Positions 18,213-24,915 of a stretch of 64,000 nt of DNA are shown in pieces. How positions within the stretch are numbered: the stretch's first letter is position 1; each line of letters starts with the position of its first letter. This DNA is from Crocinitomicaceae bacterium. Its GTDB lineage: Bacteria; Bacteroidota; Bacteroidia; Flavobacteriales_D; Crocinitomicaceae. Both the position numbers and the translations under genes were made by a program. The stretch lies in contig JAURMI010000002.1 of assembly GCA_030830785.1 (NCBI GenBank), positions 1 through 64,000 on the forward strand, in the 5' to 3' direction. Below the pieces are notes generated by a model. The model did no database searches, was not told the origin of the DNA, and worked only from the letters and a program-made list of their open reading frames with translations.

Positions 18213-19091
18213 TTATGCCGATTTAACTGCCCTTGGATGCGCACTACCGTATGCTTTTCGCAATTGGGCAAAAGAATTGTGTGTATAAACTTGTGTAGCT
18301 GAAAGATTGGCGTGTCCAAGTAAATCCTTTAAGGTTTCTAAGCCAGCGCCGTTATTTAACATGTGTGTAGCGAAGGTATGCCTTAACACATGTGGGCTTC
18401 TTTTTTCGACTCCGCTTAAAGTACTTAATGCAGTTCGTATAATCCGATAGACCAATTGAGGATACAATGCCTTAGCATTTTGGCGCACTAACAAATTTGG
18501 GTGGTCAATTGCCAAGGCACGCTTTGACGCCCTATAAAATTCAATTTTGGCAAATAAATCTCTCGATATTGGAATGAGCCTTTCTTTATTTCTTTTACCT
18601 AAAACCTTTATTGATTGTGAATTTATAGCTGTTTCCTTTAATTCGATTAGTTCTGAGAGTCGAATACCGGTTTGATATAACAGTTCCAAAATCAGTTGGT
18701 TGCGGATGCCTTCAAAATCAGAACCAAAAATGCAAGCTACTTTTTGAGGTTCTAATTCAGATTCTTTCACAAAAGCAGGTAGCCTTTTTTCCGATTTAGG
18801 ACCTTGAATACGGGCCATCGGATTTTGTGTTAGTTTTCCTTCCTTCATTAACCACTTAAAAAAGGTGCGTAAGGAAGCTAATTTTCTATTGATTGAGCGA
18901 TTACTTAAACCCTCTTCAAGAAGATGGACTATCCAACTTCTAATGATTGCACTGTTTTGTTCTTGCCAATCAGAAAGTTTACGACAGTCGGCAAAGTCAC
19001 TAAATTGTGTTAAATCGTGAACGTATGCCAAACAAGTATGTGAAGCATATCGCTTTTCTTGACGTAAATAATTTTCAAAAATCTCAAGCAT
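18213..19091 (-). CDS. xerC: Tyrosine recombinase XerC/XerD-like
   Basis: The 292-residue protein has the N-terminal SAM-like core-binding domain (about 1-90) and the catalytic domain with all expected residues: Arg in QTGIRLSELIEL, Lys in LGKRNKERLIPI, HxxR in HVLRHTFATH, and His plus nucleophilic Tyr in LGHANLSATQVYTH. Length and lack of extra domains fit the housekeeping dimer-resolution recombinase rather than a phage integrase, and nothing mobile is nearby. XerC and XerD cannot be told apart safely from this alone. An intrinsic terminator after rpsU runs directly into its ATG. Confidence 0.88.
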   Translation of the reverse strand: MLEIFENYLRQEKRYASHTCLAYVHDLTQFSDFADCRKLSDWQEQNSAIIRSWIVHLLEEGLSNRSINRKLASLRTFFKWLMKEGKLTQNPMARIQGPKSEKRLPAFVKESELEPQKVACIFGSDFEGIRNQLILELLYQTGIRLSELIELKETAINSQSIKVLGKRNKERLIPISRDLFAKIEFYRASKRALAIDHPNLLVRQNAKALYPQLVYRIIRTALSTLSGVEKRSPHVLRHTFATHMLNNGAGLETLKDLLGHANLSATQVYTHNSFAQLRKAYGSAHPRAVKSA

Positions 19092-19096
19092 AAAAA

Positions 19097-19114
19097 AAGG
19101 AGCGCTAGCTCCTT
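19097..19114 (-). terminator. Intrinsic terminator between rpsU and xerC
   Basis: On the minus strand a 7-bp stem (AAGGAGC/GCTCCTT) with a TAGC loop runs into a tract of seven T residues (two in the stem), directly followed by the xerC ATG. It should end most rpsU transcripts and leave xerC to read-through or to a promoter I did not find. Confidence 0.75.
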
Positions 19115-19141
19115 ATTTATACGTATTTTTTAGACAATTGG

Positions 19142-19333
19142 TTACAACTGTTGGCTTTGCATTTTTTGTTTGTATGCCGCACGAATGACTTCCTGACGAC
19201 GAGAAACAGATGGTTTTTCGAACTCCTTACGACCGCGAAGTTGTTTCATAACATTGGTTTTCTCGTACTTTTTCTTGTACTTTTTCAATGCGCGTTCGAT
19301 GTTTTCGCCTTCTTTAATTGGAATAATCAACAT
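19142..19333 (-). CDS. rpsU: 30S ribosomal protein bS21
   Basis: This 63-residue basic protein has the bS21 onset (MLIIPIKEGENIERALKKYKKK in segments) and the helix motif RRQEVIRAAYKQK. In Bacteroidota bS21 helps keep the 3' end of 16S rRNA away from mRNA, which is linked to the scarcity of Shine-Dalgarno use. Here it has its own complete promoter and a purine-rich AAAAGAG at Shine-Dalgarno distance, unusual in this window. It lies between the acyl-CoA dehydrogenase and xerC and is followed by an intrinsic terminator. Confidence 0.96.
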   Translation of the reverse strand: MLIIPIKEGENIERALKKYKKKYEKTNVMKQLRGRKEFEKPSVSRRQEVIRAAYKQKMQSQQL

Positions 19334-19341
19334 AGGTATAA

Positions 19342-19348
19342 CTCTTTT
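19342..19348 (-). promoter_or_regulatory. Shine-Dalgarno-like AAAAGAG before rpsU
   Basis: AAAAGAG sits 8 nt before the rpsU ATG and could pair partly with the anti-Shine-Dalgarno. The match is imperfect. Confidence 0.35.
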
Positions 19349-19365
19349 AATTCTAATTAGGACGG

Positions 19366-19396
19366 CAAAGATAAGAGAGAAATTGTATTCTACAAA
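19366..19396 (-). promoter_or_regulatory. rpsU promoter (TTTG-N19-TATCTTTG)
   Basis: A -33 TTTG (19393-19396) and a -7 TATCTTTG (19366-19373) are separated by exactly 19 bp, matching the Bacteroidota housekeeping consensus in full. The element lies just after the acyl-CoA dehydrogenase stop, and predicts a leader of about 27-30 nt. Confidence 0.85.
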
Positions 19397-19398
19397 GA

Positions 19399-20538
19399 TT
19401 ATTTCAAAATTTCTCTTGAAATAACAATTTTTTGAATTTCTGAAGTTCCTTCTCCAATGGTCATGAGTTTTGCATCGCGTAAATACTTCTCTGCTGGATA
19501 CTCTTTTGTATAACCATATCCACCCATTATTTGTACTGCTTCATTGCCACATTTAACAGCAACTTCTGAAGAATAATACTTTGCAAAGGCACTCTCTTTA
19601 GTTACTGCTTGTTTTGTATCTTTTTTGTGTGCTGCTTGAAAGGTAATAAGCTCGGCGGCTTCGATTTGCGTTGCCATATCAGCTAATTTAAACCCAATTG
19701 CTTGGAAATGAGCAATAGGCTTACCAAATTGTTCTCGCTCCTTGGCATACTTTACAGATGCTTCAAATGCCCCTCTGGCAATGCCGCAACTCAATGAGGC
19801 AATAGATATACGACCACCGTCGAGAATTTGCATCGCTTGCTGAAATCCTTGACCAATCTGACCAATGATATTTTCTTTAGGAATGCGGACATTATCAAAA
19901 ATAAGCTCGGCTGTTTCACTGGCGCGAACACCTAGCTTATCCTTTATTTTTACTGCAGAAAATCCGGGAGTTCCCTTTTCAATAATAAAGGAGGTAATGC
20001 CTTTGCTGTCGAGGGCTTCTCCGGTTCTAACAAGCACTACAACCACATCACCACTTAAACCATGTGTAATCCAATTTTTAGTACCATTTATAATCCAATG
20101 ATCTCCATCTTGTATGGCCGTGGTTTTCATGCGCATAGCATCTGAACCTGTATTTGCCTCGGTAAGCCCCCAAGCGCCAATCCATTCACCACTTGCTAAT
20201 TTTGGAAGATATTTTTCTTTCTGAAACTCCGAACCATGATAAAAAATATGCCCTGTACAGAGAGAATTGTGAGCGGCAACGCTTAAACCAATTCCGCCAC
20301 ACACCTTTCCCAATTCCATCAAAACTGTTGCGTATTCGCGGTATCCGAATCCTGCCCCTCCATATTTCTCGGGAATAAAGATGCCAAGCAATCCAAGCTC
20401 ACCCATTTTTTTGAACAGCTCGACAGGGAATATTTCTTGGTCGTCCCAATGCTTTAAGTTTGGGAGAATTTGCTGATCTGCAAAATCACGAATCATTTGA
20501 GCGAGCAAAAACTGTTGTTCTGAGAAATAATTCTTCAT
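19399..20538 (-). CDS. Acyl-CoA dehydrogenase
   Basis: The FAD enzyme introduces the trans-2 double bond in acyl-CoA. Counting from the ATG at 20538 (379 residues), the helical N-terminal domain (about 1-115), the beta domain (WGLTEANTGSDA, NGTKNWITHG) and the C-terminal helical domain are complete. The catalytic Glu lies in IGEGTSEIQ near the C-terminus, the short/medium-chain position, and QIMGGYGYTKEYP is intact. A TTG/GTG-type start 15 codons earlier adds MATCLHPLAEVVNYL, which is not family-like, so I prefer the ATG. Substrate could be short-chain or branched acyl-CoA. Confidence 0.93.
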   Translation of the reverse strand: MKNYFSEQQFLLAQMIRDFADQQILPNLKHWDDQEIFPVELFKKMGELGLLGIFIPEKYGGAGFGYREYATVLMELGKVCGGIGLSVAAHNSLCTGHIFYHGSEFQKEKYLPKLASGEWIGAWGLTEANTGSDAMRMKTTAIQDGDHWIINGTKNWITHGLSGDVVVVLVRTGEALDSKGITSFIIEKGTPGFSAVKIKDKLGVRASETAELIFDNVRIPKENIIGQIGQGFQQAMQILDGGRISIASLSCGIARGAFEASVKYAKEREQFGKPIAHFQAIGFKLADMATQIEAAELITFQAAHKKDTKQAVTKESAFAKYYSSEVAVKCGNEAVQIMGGYGYTKEYPAEKYLRDAKLMTIGEGTSEIQKIVISREILK

Positions 20539-20589
20539 GAGATAATTTACTACTTCGGCTAAAGGATGCAAGCATGTAGCCACATAAAA

Positions 20590-21120
20590 TTAATAAGTTA
20601 TAATGGATTGAATTTGATTATTGTGGTGCATTAACGCCTTATGACCTTCAAGAAAGGACAGTGAAACTAAAAAATCAAAACCTGCAACCTGGCCGCCGCT
20701 TTTTTCAACTAAAGATGCTGCAGCAGCAGCAGAACCTCCAGTAGCCAATAAATCGTCATGAATCAAAACCTTTTGACCTTGCTTTACAGCGTCAGTATGC
20801 ATCTCGATAACAGCTTGGCCATATTCTAATGCATAAGCATGTTTAATTTTATTATAGGGCAATTTGCCTTCCTTGCGAATCAAAATAAAAGGCAAGCCCA
20901 AACGCATGGCCAAGGGATAGCCAAATAGGAAACCCCTACTTTCGATTCCTGCAATCGCATCAAGCTTCGTATTTTGATATTTATCAACTAAATGATCTAA
21001 AATTGCATTTGACAATGTTGCATTGAGCATCACTGTAGAAATATCTTTGAATAGAATTCCTGGTTTTGGAAAATCTGGCACATCGCGAATAACGGCCCTA
21101 AGTTGTTGTTCAATTGTCAT
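20590..21120 (-). CDS. apt: Adenine phosphoribosyltransferase
   Basis: Apt salvages adenine by joining it to PRPP to give AMP. The 176-residue protein from the ATG at 21120 starts TIEQQLRAVIRDVPDFPKPG, has the FKDIS adenine-side loop, GIESRGFLFG and the PRPP loop VLIHDDLLATGGSA at about 117-130. An upstream in-frame start at 21168 lies inside the preceding helix-hairpin-helix gene and is rejected. A TATCTTTG box ends 4 nt before the chosen ATG, inside the tail of the upstream gene's transcript, giving apt its own start of transcription. Confidence 0.95.
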   Translation of the reverse strand: MTIEQQLRAVIRDVPDFPKPGILFKDISTVMLNATLSNAILDHLVDKYQNTKLDAIAGIESRGFLFGYPLAMRLGLPFILIRKEGKLPYNKIKHAYALEYGQAVIEMHTDAVKQGQKVLIHDDLLATGGSAAAAASLVEKSGGQVAGFDFLVSLSFLEGHKALMHHNNQIQSIITY

Positions 21121-21121
21121 A

Positions 21122-22006
21122 TCACAAAGATACGTAAGGCAAAAGTTTTTTGTATGTTTCCTCGTCAATTAAAACGGATTCTTTTATTTGTTCAATAGAA
21201 TGAAATTGCCCCCGCTGAGCGCGCATTTTTATAATGGAGTTGGCTTGATTCCAACTCAAATAAGGGTGTTGCCTTAATCTTTCTAATGTGACTTCATTGA
21301 GCTTTATTTTTTTCCCCATGGAATTTATAGATAAATATGGCAAGGCATTTTGCAACATTTCAATATTTAAACCTTTAATTTCATTGAGTTGATCAATATG
21401 TATAAAGCCGCCCAATCGGTCTCTGTATTCAAGAATTTTGGCAGCCGTATAATTTCCAATTCCTGGCAAAGCAATTAAGGCCATTAAATTTGCAGTATTG
21501 AGATCAACTTTCTCAAACGATTTTTCTGTTTTAGAAATATAATTTTGAGGATCGCTTTTATCGAAGAAATCAATATTAGAATTGATTTTTGTTCCATTTT
21601 CAAAAATTAAGGAATCAGCAATTAGATTTAGCAGTTGATTTGGTAGTACATATATACGGCGCATTTGCGCAAGCGAACTAAAACCATATTTATCGCGGTA
21701 ACGGATTAAAGATGTGGCCTGTTTGGCACTCAACCCTAAGAGCTGCCATTCCTCTAGAGTCAATGATTCAGCTTTACAAGACTTCCAAAGTTTGTGAAAC
21801 CCATTTTTTGATACCTGGTCTACACTGCCCTCTTTTAAATATGATTCTAAATTTTCTAGTTCAGTTGTAGACCAACTGTATGAAAGTTTGGGGCTGAAAA
21901 AATACGACTCAATACGCGGAAAAAAAACTACAAGTAAACATATAAGCAGCCAAAGTATCGTGCCGCGTTCCATTCTTTTAGAAAAGATGACAAATGGTTT
22001 TTTCAT
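21122..22006 (-). CDS. Helix-hairpin-helix (ComEA-like) membrane-anchored protein
   Basis: The 294-residue protein has a basic N-terminus and one hydrophobic segment (about 16-31), then at least three helix-hairpin-helix units: about 85-115 (ATSLIRYRDKYG), about 165-205 (LNTANLMALIALPGIGNYTA, the classical ComEA-type hairpin) and a C-terminal one (SWNQANSIIKMRAQRG). HhH domains of this type bind DNA without sequence preference; ComEA proteins take up DNA in the periplasm. Whether this one has that role is not shown; no com genes adjoin. It precedes apt with no gap. Confidence 0.8.
   Translation of the reverse strand: MKKPFVIFSKRMERGTILWLLICLLVVFFPRIESYFFSPKLSYSWSTTELENLESYLKEGSVDQVSKNGFHKLWKSCKAESLTLEEWQLLGLSAKQATSLIRYRDKYGFSSLAQMRRIYVLPNQLLNLIADSLIFENGTKINSNIDFFDKSDPQNYISKTEKSFEKVDLNTANLMALIALPGIGNYTAAKILEYRDRLGGFIHIDQLNEIKGLNIEMLQNALPYLSINSMGKKIKLNEVTLERLRQHPYLSWNQANSIIKMRAQRGQFHSIEQIKESVLIDEETYKKLLPYVSL
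21125..21132 (-). promoter_or_regulatory. -7 box (TATCTTTG) 4 nt before apt start
   Basis: This exact TAnnTTTG match is followed by TGAT and the apt ATG. It lies across the end of the upstream gene (stop at 21122-21124). No -33 TTTG. Confidence 0.55.
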
Positions 22007-22080
22007 TCACCAAACAACGCAGCACTACAAAGCTTATTGGCGTAGCATTTTTCTAACTAATAGATATTAGGTAATTATAC

Positions 22081-22218
22081 CTATTGAGTGTCATTTTCAG
22101 AGAAGGAGTCTGGTTCTTGGTGTTTTGGTGTAGTCAATACACGATAGAAAAAATACCCTGTTATTAATGTAACTATTGTCCAAACCGAAACCATTAGGAT
22201 TAAAGCGCCTGTACTCAT
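22081..22218 (-). CDS. MetS-like small subunit of the NSS transporter
   Basis: This 45-residue gene starts at the ATG at 22218, whose first bases overlap the transporter stop as ATGA, and ends in TAG at 22081. The product has one membrane helix (about 4-26, GALILMVSVWTIVTLITGYF) and a short polar tail (TTPKHQEPDSFSENDTQ). In Corynebacterium, MetP-type NSS transporters need a small one-helix partner, MetS; size, topology and position fit this family. Translational coupling to the transporter implies equal supply. It is the last gene of the unit. Confidence 0.8.
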   Translation of the reverse strand: MSTGALILMVSVWTIVTLITGYFFYRVLTTPKHQEPDSFSENDTQ

Positions 22219-23723
22219 TTGTTTGTTTTTAAAAGTTTACGTTTGGCAAAAGCCACAAGAATTGCAATACCCACAAAAAGAATTAACAACATGGCCCTAC
22301 CCAACCAACCATAAAAAGAGGTCTCTTTTGTTGCACGATTTATAATTTCTGGCAAGCCACCAACAAATACTACGATTAAAAAAACGGGAGAAATAAATTT
22401 GATGATATACTTGAATATAATTGGAACCTTTATATCTGCACCTCTTGTTATTTCGTCCCAAGCTTTGTCCATCCCAAGAACCCATGCAAACAATACAATT
22501 TCAATCATTGCAAAAAGTACAAGCGCAACGGTTCCTGCCCAATAATCATATTCATTAAACGCATCTTGAGACAAGACGGCAGGAATACCAAAAAGAAAAA
22601 TAAGTGCGCCAAATAAATAGGCCCCATATTGGGATTTCCACCCAAAATTATCTCGCATAAATCCAATTAATGGTGTGCCCATGGCCATGGAGGAAGTGAT
22701 ACCCGCAAAAAATAATAAACCAAACCACATTAAGCCAGATAAAGTTCCAAACCAACCCCAGGAACCAAACAACTGTGGTAACACTTGAAATCCAATTCCA
22801 AAGCCAGATCCGCCTGAAACCATATCTGAAATGGCGTCAATGCCTAAAAATCCGACAGAAATAGGGATAATAATCGCAGAGCCCAATACAACCTCTACAA
22901 ACTCATTCATCCAACCTGCGGTCATTGCATTTAAGGCAATGTCTTCTCTGGAATTTAAGTATGAAGCATAACAATGAATGCTCCCCATACCAAGTGACAA
23001 GGTAAAAAATATCTGACCTGCGGCGGCAACCCAAACTTTAAAGCTCCATATGGAAGAAAAATCAGGCGACCACAAATAATCTAAACCAACCAAACCATCA
23101 AAATCGGCTCCACCTGGAGATGCTTTCAAAGTAACGCCTGTGATAGCTAGTATAAGACCAAAAAACAACAAAAGAGGCATACCAATTTTTGCTACTTTTT
23201 CTACTCCACCTTTCAAACCACGAGACAATATAAAGGTGTTAAGCACCAGACAAATAAGCCAAAAAACTATGGGCTGTGAGCTTCCTAGTTCAATATAAGA
23301 GGTAAAAAAATGATCTAATTGAATTTTAGTCATGCCATCAAAAGTGCCAGCAACCGAATGAAATGCCCAAGAAAGCGCCCAAGATTCTAAATAACAATAA
23401 AAAGCGGCTACGGCAATATTTGTAAAAATGCCAAATACACCAAAGTATTTCCAAAAAGGGGCCTTACCAATAGCATCAAAAATAAAAGGTGTTGAATGTT
23501 GGCCTTTGCTGCCTCCAAATCGACCCATCCCCCACTCTACAAATAAAAGTGGTAAACCCATCAATAAAAAACAGACCAAATAGGGTATTATAAATGCACC
23601 ACCCCCATTTTCGATGGCTTGCGCCGGAAAACGCAAAAAGTTTCCGAGTCCTACGGCATTTCCTGCCATAGCTAAAATGAGGCCTATTCTAGAGCCCCAA
23701 CCTGTACTAGTTTGATTTGTCAT
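22215..23723 (-). CDS. Sodium-dependent transporter, neurotransmitter:sodium symporter family
   Basis: The 502-residue protein has about 12 membrane segments and the family onset GLILAMAGNAVGLGNFLRFP, in which the unwound first helix binds sodium and substrate, followed by NGGGAFIIPYL and a GMGRFGG loop. Bacterial members import amino acids with sodium. The 3' end overlaps the MetS-like gene, which points to the MetP type (methionine and alanine) or a close relative; the substrate is inferred, not seen. TATTTTAG upstream resembles, but does not match, a -7 box. Confidence 0.93.
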   Translation of the reverse strand: MTNQTSTGWGSRIGLILAMAGNAVGLGNFLRFPAQAIENGGGAFIIPYLVCFLLMGLPLLFVEWGMGRFGGSKGQHSTPFIFDAIGKAPFWKYFGVFGIFTNIAVAAFYCYLESWALSWAFHSVAGTFDGMTKIQLDHFFTSYIELGSSQPIVFWLICLVLNTFILSRGLKGGVEKVAKIGMPLLLFFGLILAITGVTLKASPGGADFDGLVGLDYLWSPDFSSIWSFKVWVAAAGQIFFTLSLGMGSIHCYASYLNSREDIALNAMTAGWMNEFVEVVLGSAIIIPISVGFLGIDAISDMVSGGSGFGIGFQVLPQLFGSWGWFGTLSGLMWFGLLFFAGITSSMAMGTPLIGFMRDNFGWKSQYGAYLFGALIFLFGIPAVLSQDAFNEYDYWAGTVALVLFAMIEIVLFAWVLGMDKAWDEITRGADIKVPIIFKYIIKFISPVFLIVVFVGGLPEIINRATKETSFYGWLGRAMLLILFVGIAILVAFAKRKLLKTNK

Positions 23724-23757
23724 AACTTAAATCTAAAATAGTCATTTCTTGGCAATC

Positions 23758-24642
23758 TCACAGCAGAAGATTCAAGGTTTGTTCAAGTGTATGAGGTTTA
23801 TAGCCCAAAACTTTCTGTGCTTTATCTAAAACAAAACCTGTTCGGGGTGGTCTAGGGGCAGCTTGCTGAAGCATGGCACTACTCACTTTACTCACATGTG
23901 CCATTTCAAGCTGATAAAAATCAGCAATGCGCTGAACAATTTGAAAAATAGAAAGCGTTTCTGGTCCACATATATGGAAAATACCCTCTTCATTTAATTG
24001 ACAAATGCGCAAGCAAGCCCAAGCCAAATCACTGGCCCAGGTCGGTGCGCGAAATTGGTCATCAACAATTTGTATGGGCTCCTTACTTTGTAAAGCGGTT
24101 TTGGCCCATAAAATGAGATTTGATCTAGAAAGATTTTCTGCAAAACCATAAACCAAAATGGTCCGAACAATGGAATATTTCAAATTATGTTCAGATTGAA
24201 GGATTTGCTCTGCCAATTGTTTTGAACGGGCGTACACACTTAAAGGATTGGGTTGATCCGTTTCTTTGTACGGGCCCGCTTGTCCGTCAAAAACAAAATC
24301 GGTAGAAAGTAATTGCAAATGACAGCTGTTTTGAGCACAAAACTTCGCTAGCAATTGTACCGATTGCCGATTAACCAAATCACATTGGGCTGCATTAATT
24401 TCACAATCATCTACATTAGTAATAGCAGCAGTGTGTATAATATGTGTTGGGGCAAAGCGCTTTAAAACCAGAAACAGATTTTTCTCATCAGTAATATCCA
24501 ATGTTTGATAATTTTTTACTGGACACATCAAATTGCGATTCGCTCCTAAAGAAGTGGCCAAAAATGGCACCTGTTGGGCCAAGCAAAATTCAACGAGTTT
24601 TTGCCCTAAAAGTCCGTTACTGCCAGTAATGAGAATTTTCAT
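23758..24642 (-). CDS. NAD(P)-dependent SDR reductase, RmlD-like
   Basis: The 294-residue protein has the extended-SDR nucleotide loop GSNGLLGQKL (about 7-16), the catalytic STDFVFDG strand and YARSK (Tyr/Lys pair, about 146-150), as in dTDP-4-dehydrorhamnose reductases. I start at 24642, where ATG overlaps the PspC stop as ATGA. No other dTDP-rhamnose genes are adjacent, so the exact nucleotide sugar is uncertain; methionine adenosyltransferase beta-type relatives look alike. Confidence 0.85.
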   Translation of the reverse strand: MKILITGSNGLLGQKLVEFCLAQQVPFLATSLGANRNLMCPVKNYQTLDITDEKNLFLVLKRFAPTHIIHTAAITNVDDCEINAAQCDLVNRQSVQLLAKFCAQNSCHLQLLSTDFVFDGQAGPYKETDQPNPLSVYARSKQLAEQILQSEHNLKYSIVRTILVYGFAENLSRSNLILWAKTALQSKEPIQIVDDQFRAPTWASDLAWACLRICQLNEEGIFHICGPETLSIFQIVQRIADFYQLEMAHVSKVSSAMLQQAAPRPPRTGFVLDKAQKVLGYKPHTLEQTLNLLL

Positions 24643-24878
24643 AAATCCCAAATCGATTGTTTACGCCTTGCTTGGAATTTAAAATAATGTTTGTGTTCTA
24701 AAATCCATGCCATGATCAAATAGAACAAAACCGGTGACCCCAATCCAATAAAACTAAAATAAATAAAACCGAGACGAACCTTATTGGTCCTAATTCCCAA
24801 TCTACGGGCCCACCACTCGCAAACCCCAAATGACTGAAGCTCAAAAAAGAAAACTATTTTTTGTAAAAGACGTCTCAT
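24639..24878 (-). CDS. PspC-domain membrane protein
   Basis: The 79-residue protein matches the PspC domain: FGVCEWWARRLGIRTNKVRL followed by one or two membrane segments (SFIGLGSPVLFYLIMAWIL). PspC proteins are inner-membrane sensors or effectors of envelope stress; this short stand-alone form is common in Bacteroidota. It is coupled to the reductase by an ATGA overlap and separated from the PorE-like gene by an intrinsic terminator. Function beyond family membership is unknown. Confidence 0.82.
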   Translation of the reverse strand: MRRLLQKIVFFFELQSFGVCEWWARRLGIRTNKVRLGFIYFSFIGLGSPVLFYLIMAWILEHKHYFKFQARRKQSIWDL

Positions 24879-24890
24879 TCATCCAAATAA

Positions 24891-24912
24891 AAAGGCGCCC
24901 TCGGGCGCCTTT
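24891..24912 (-). terminator. Intrinsic terminator after the PorE-like gene
   Basis: A perfect 9-bp stem (AAAGGCGCC/GGCGCCTTT) with a 4-nt loop is followed on the minus strand by TTATTT. It lies 3 bp past the end of the OmpA-family gene and just before the PspC start. Confidence 0.88.
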
Positions 24913-24915
24913 CAA

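Noticed and set aside
18213..19091. Tyrosine recombinase as a sign of an integrated element
   Set aside because: It has the length and layout of housekeeping XerC/XerD, sits next to rpsU, and there are no phage genes, tRNA gene or direct repeats nearby.
21121..21168. N-terminal extension of apt to 21168
   Set aside because: It lies within the upstream gene, is unlike Apt N-termini, and the -7 box sits just before the inner ATG.
22068..22083. Hairpin TAGGTA-ATTA-TACCTA at the MetS-like stop
   Set aside because: The stem is only 6 bp, AT-rich and not followed by a T-tract on the minus strand, so I do not call it a terminator.
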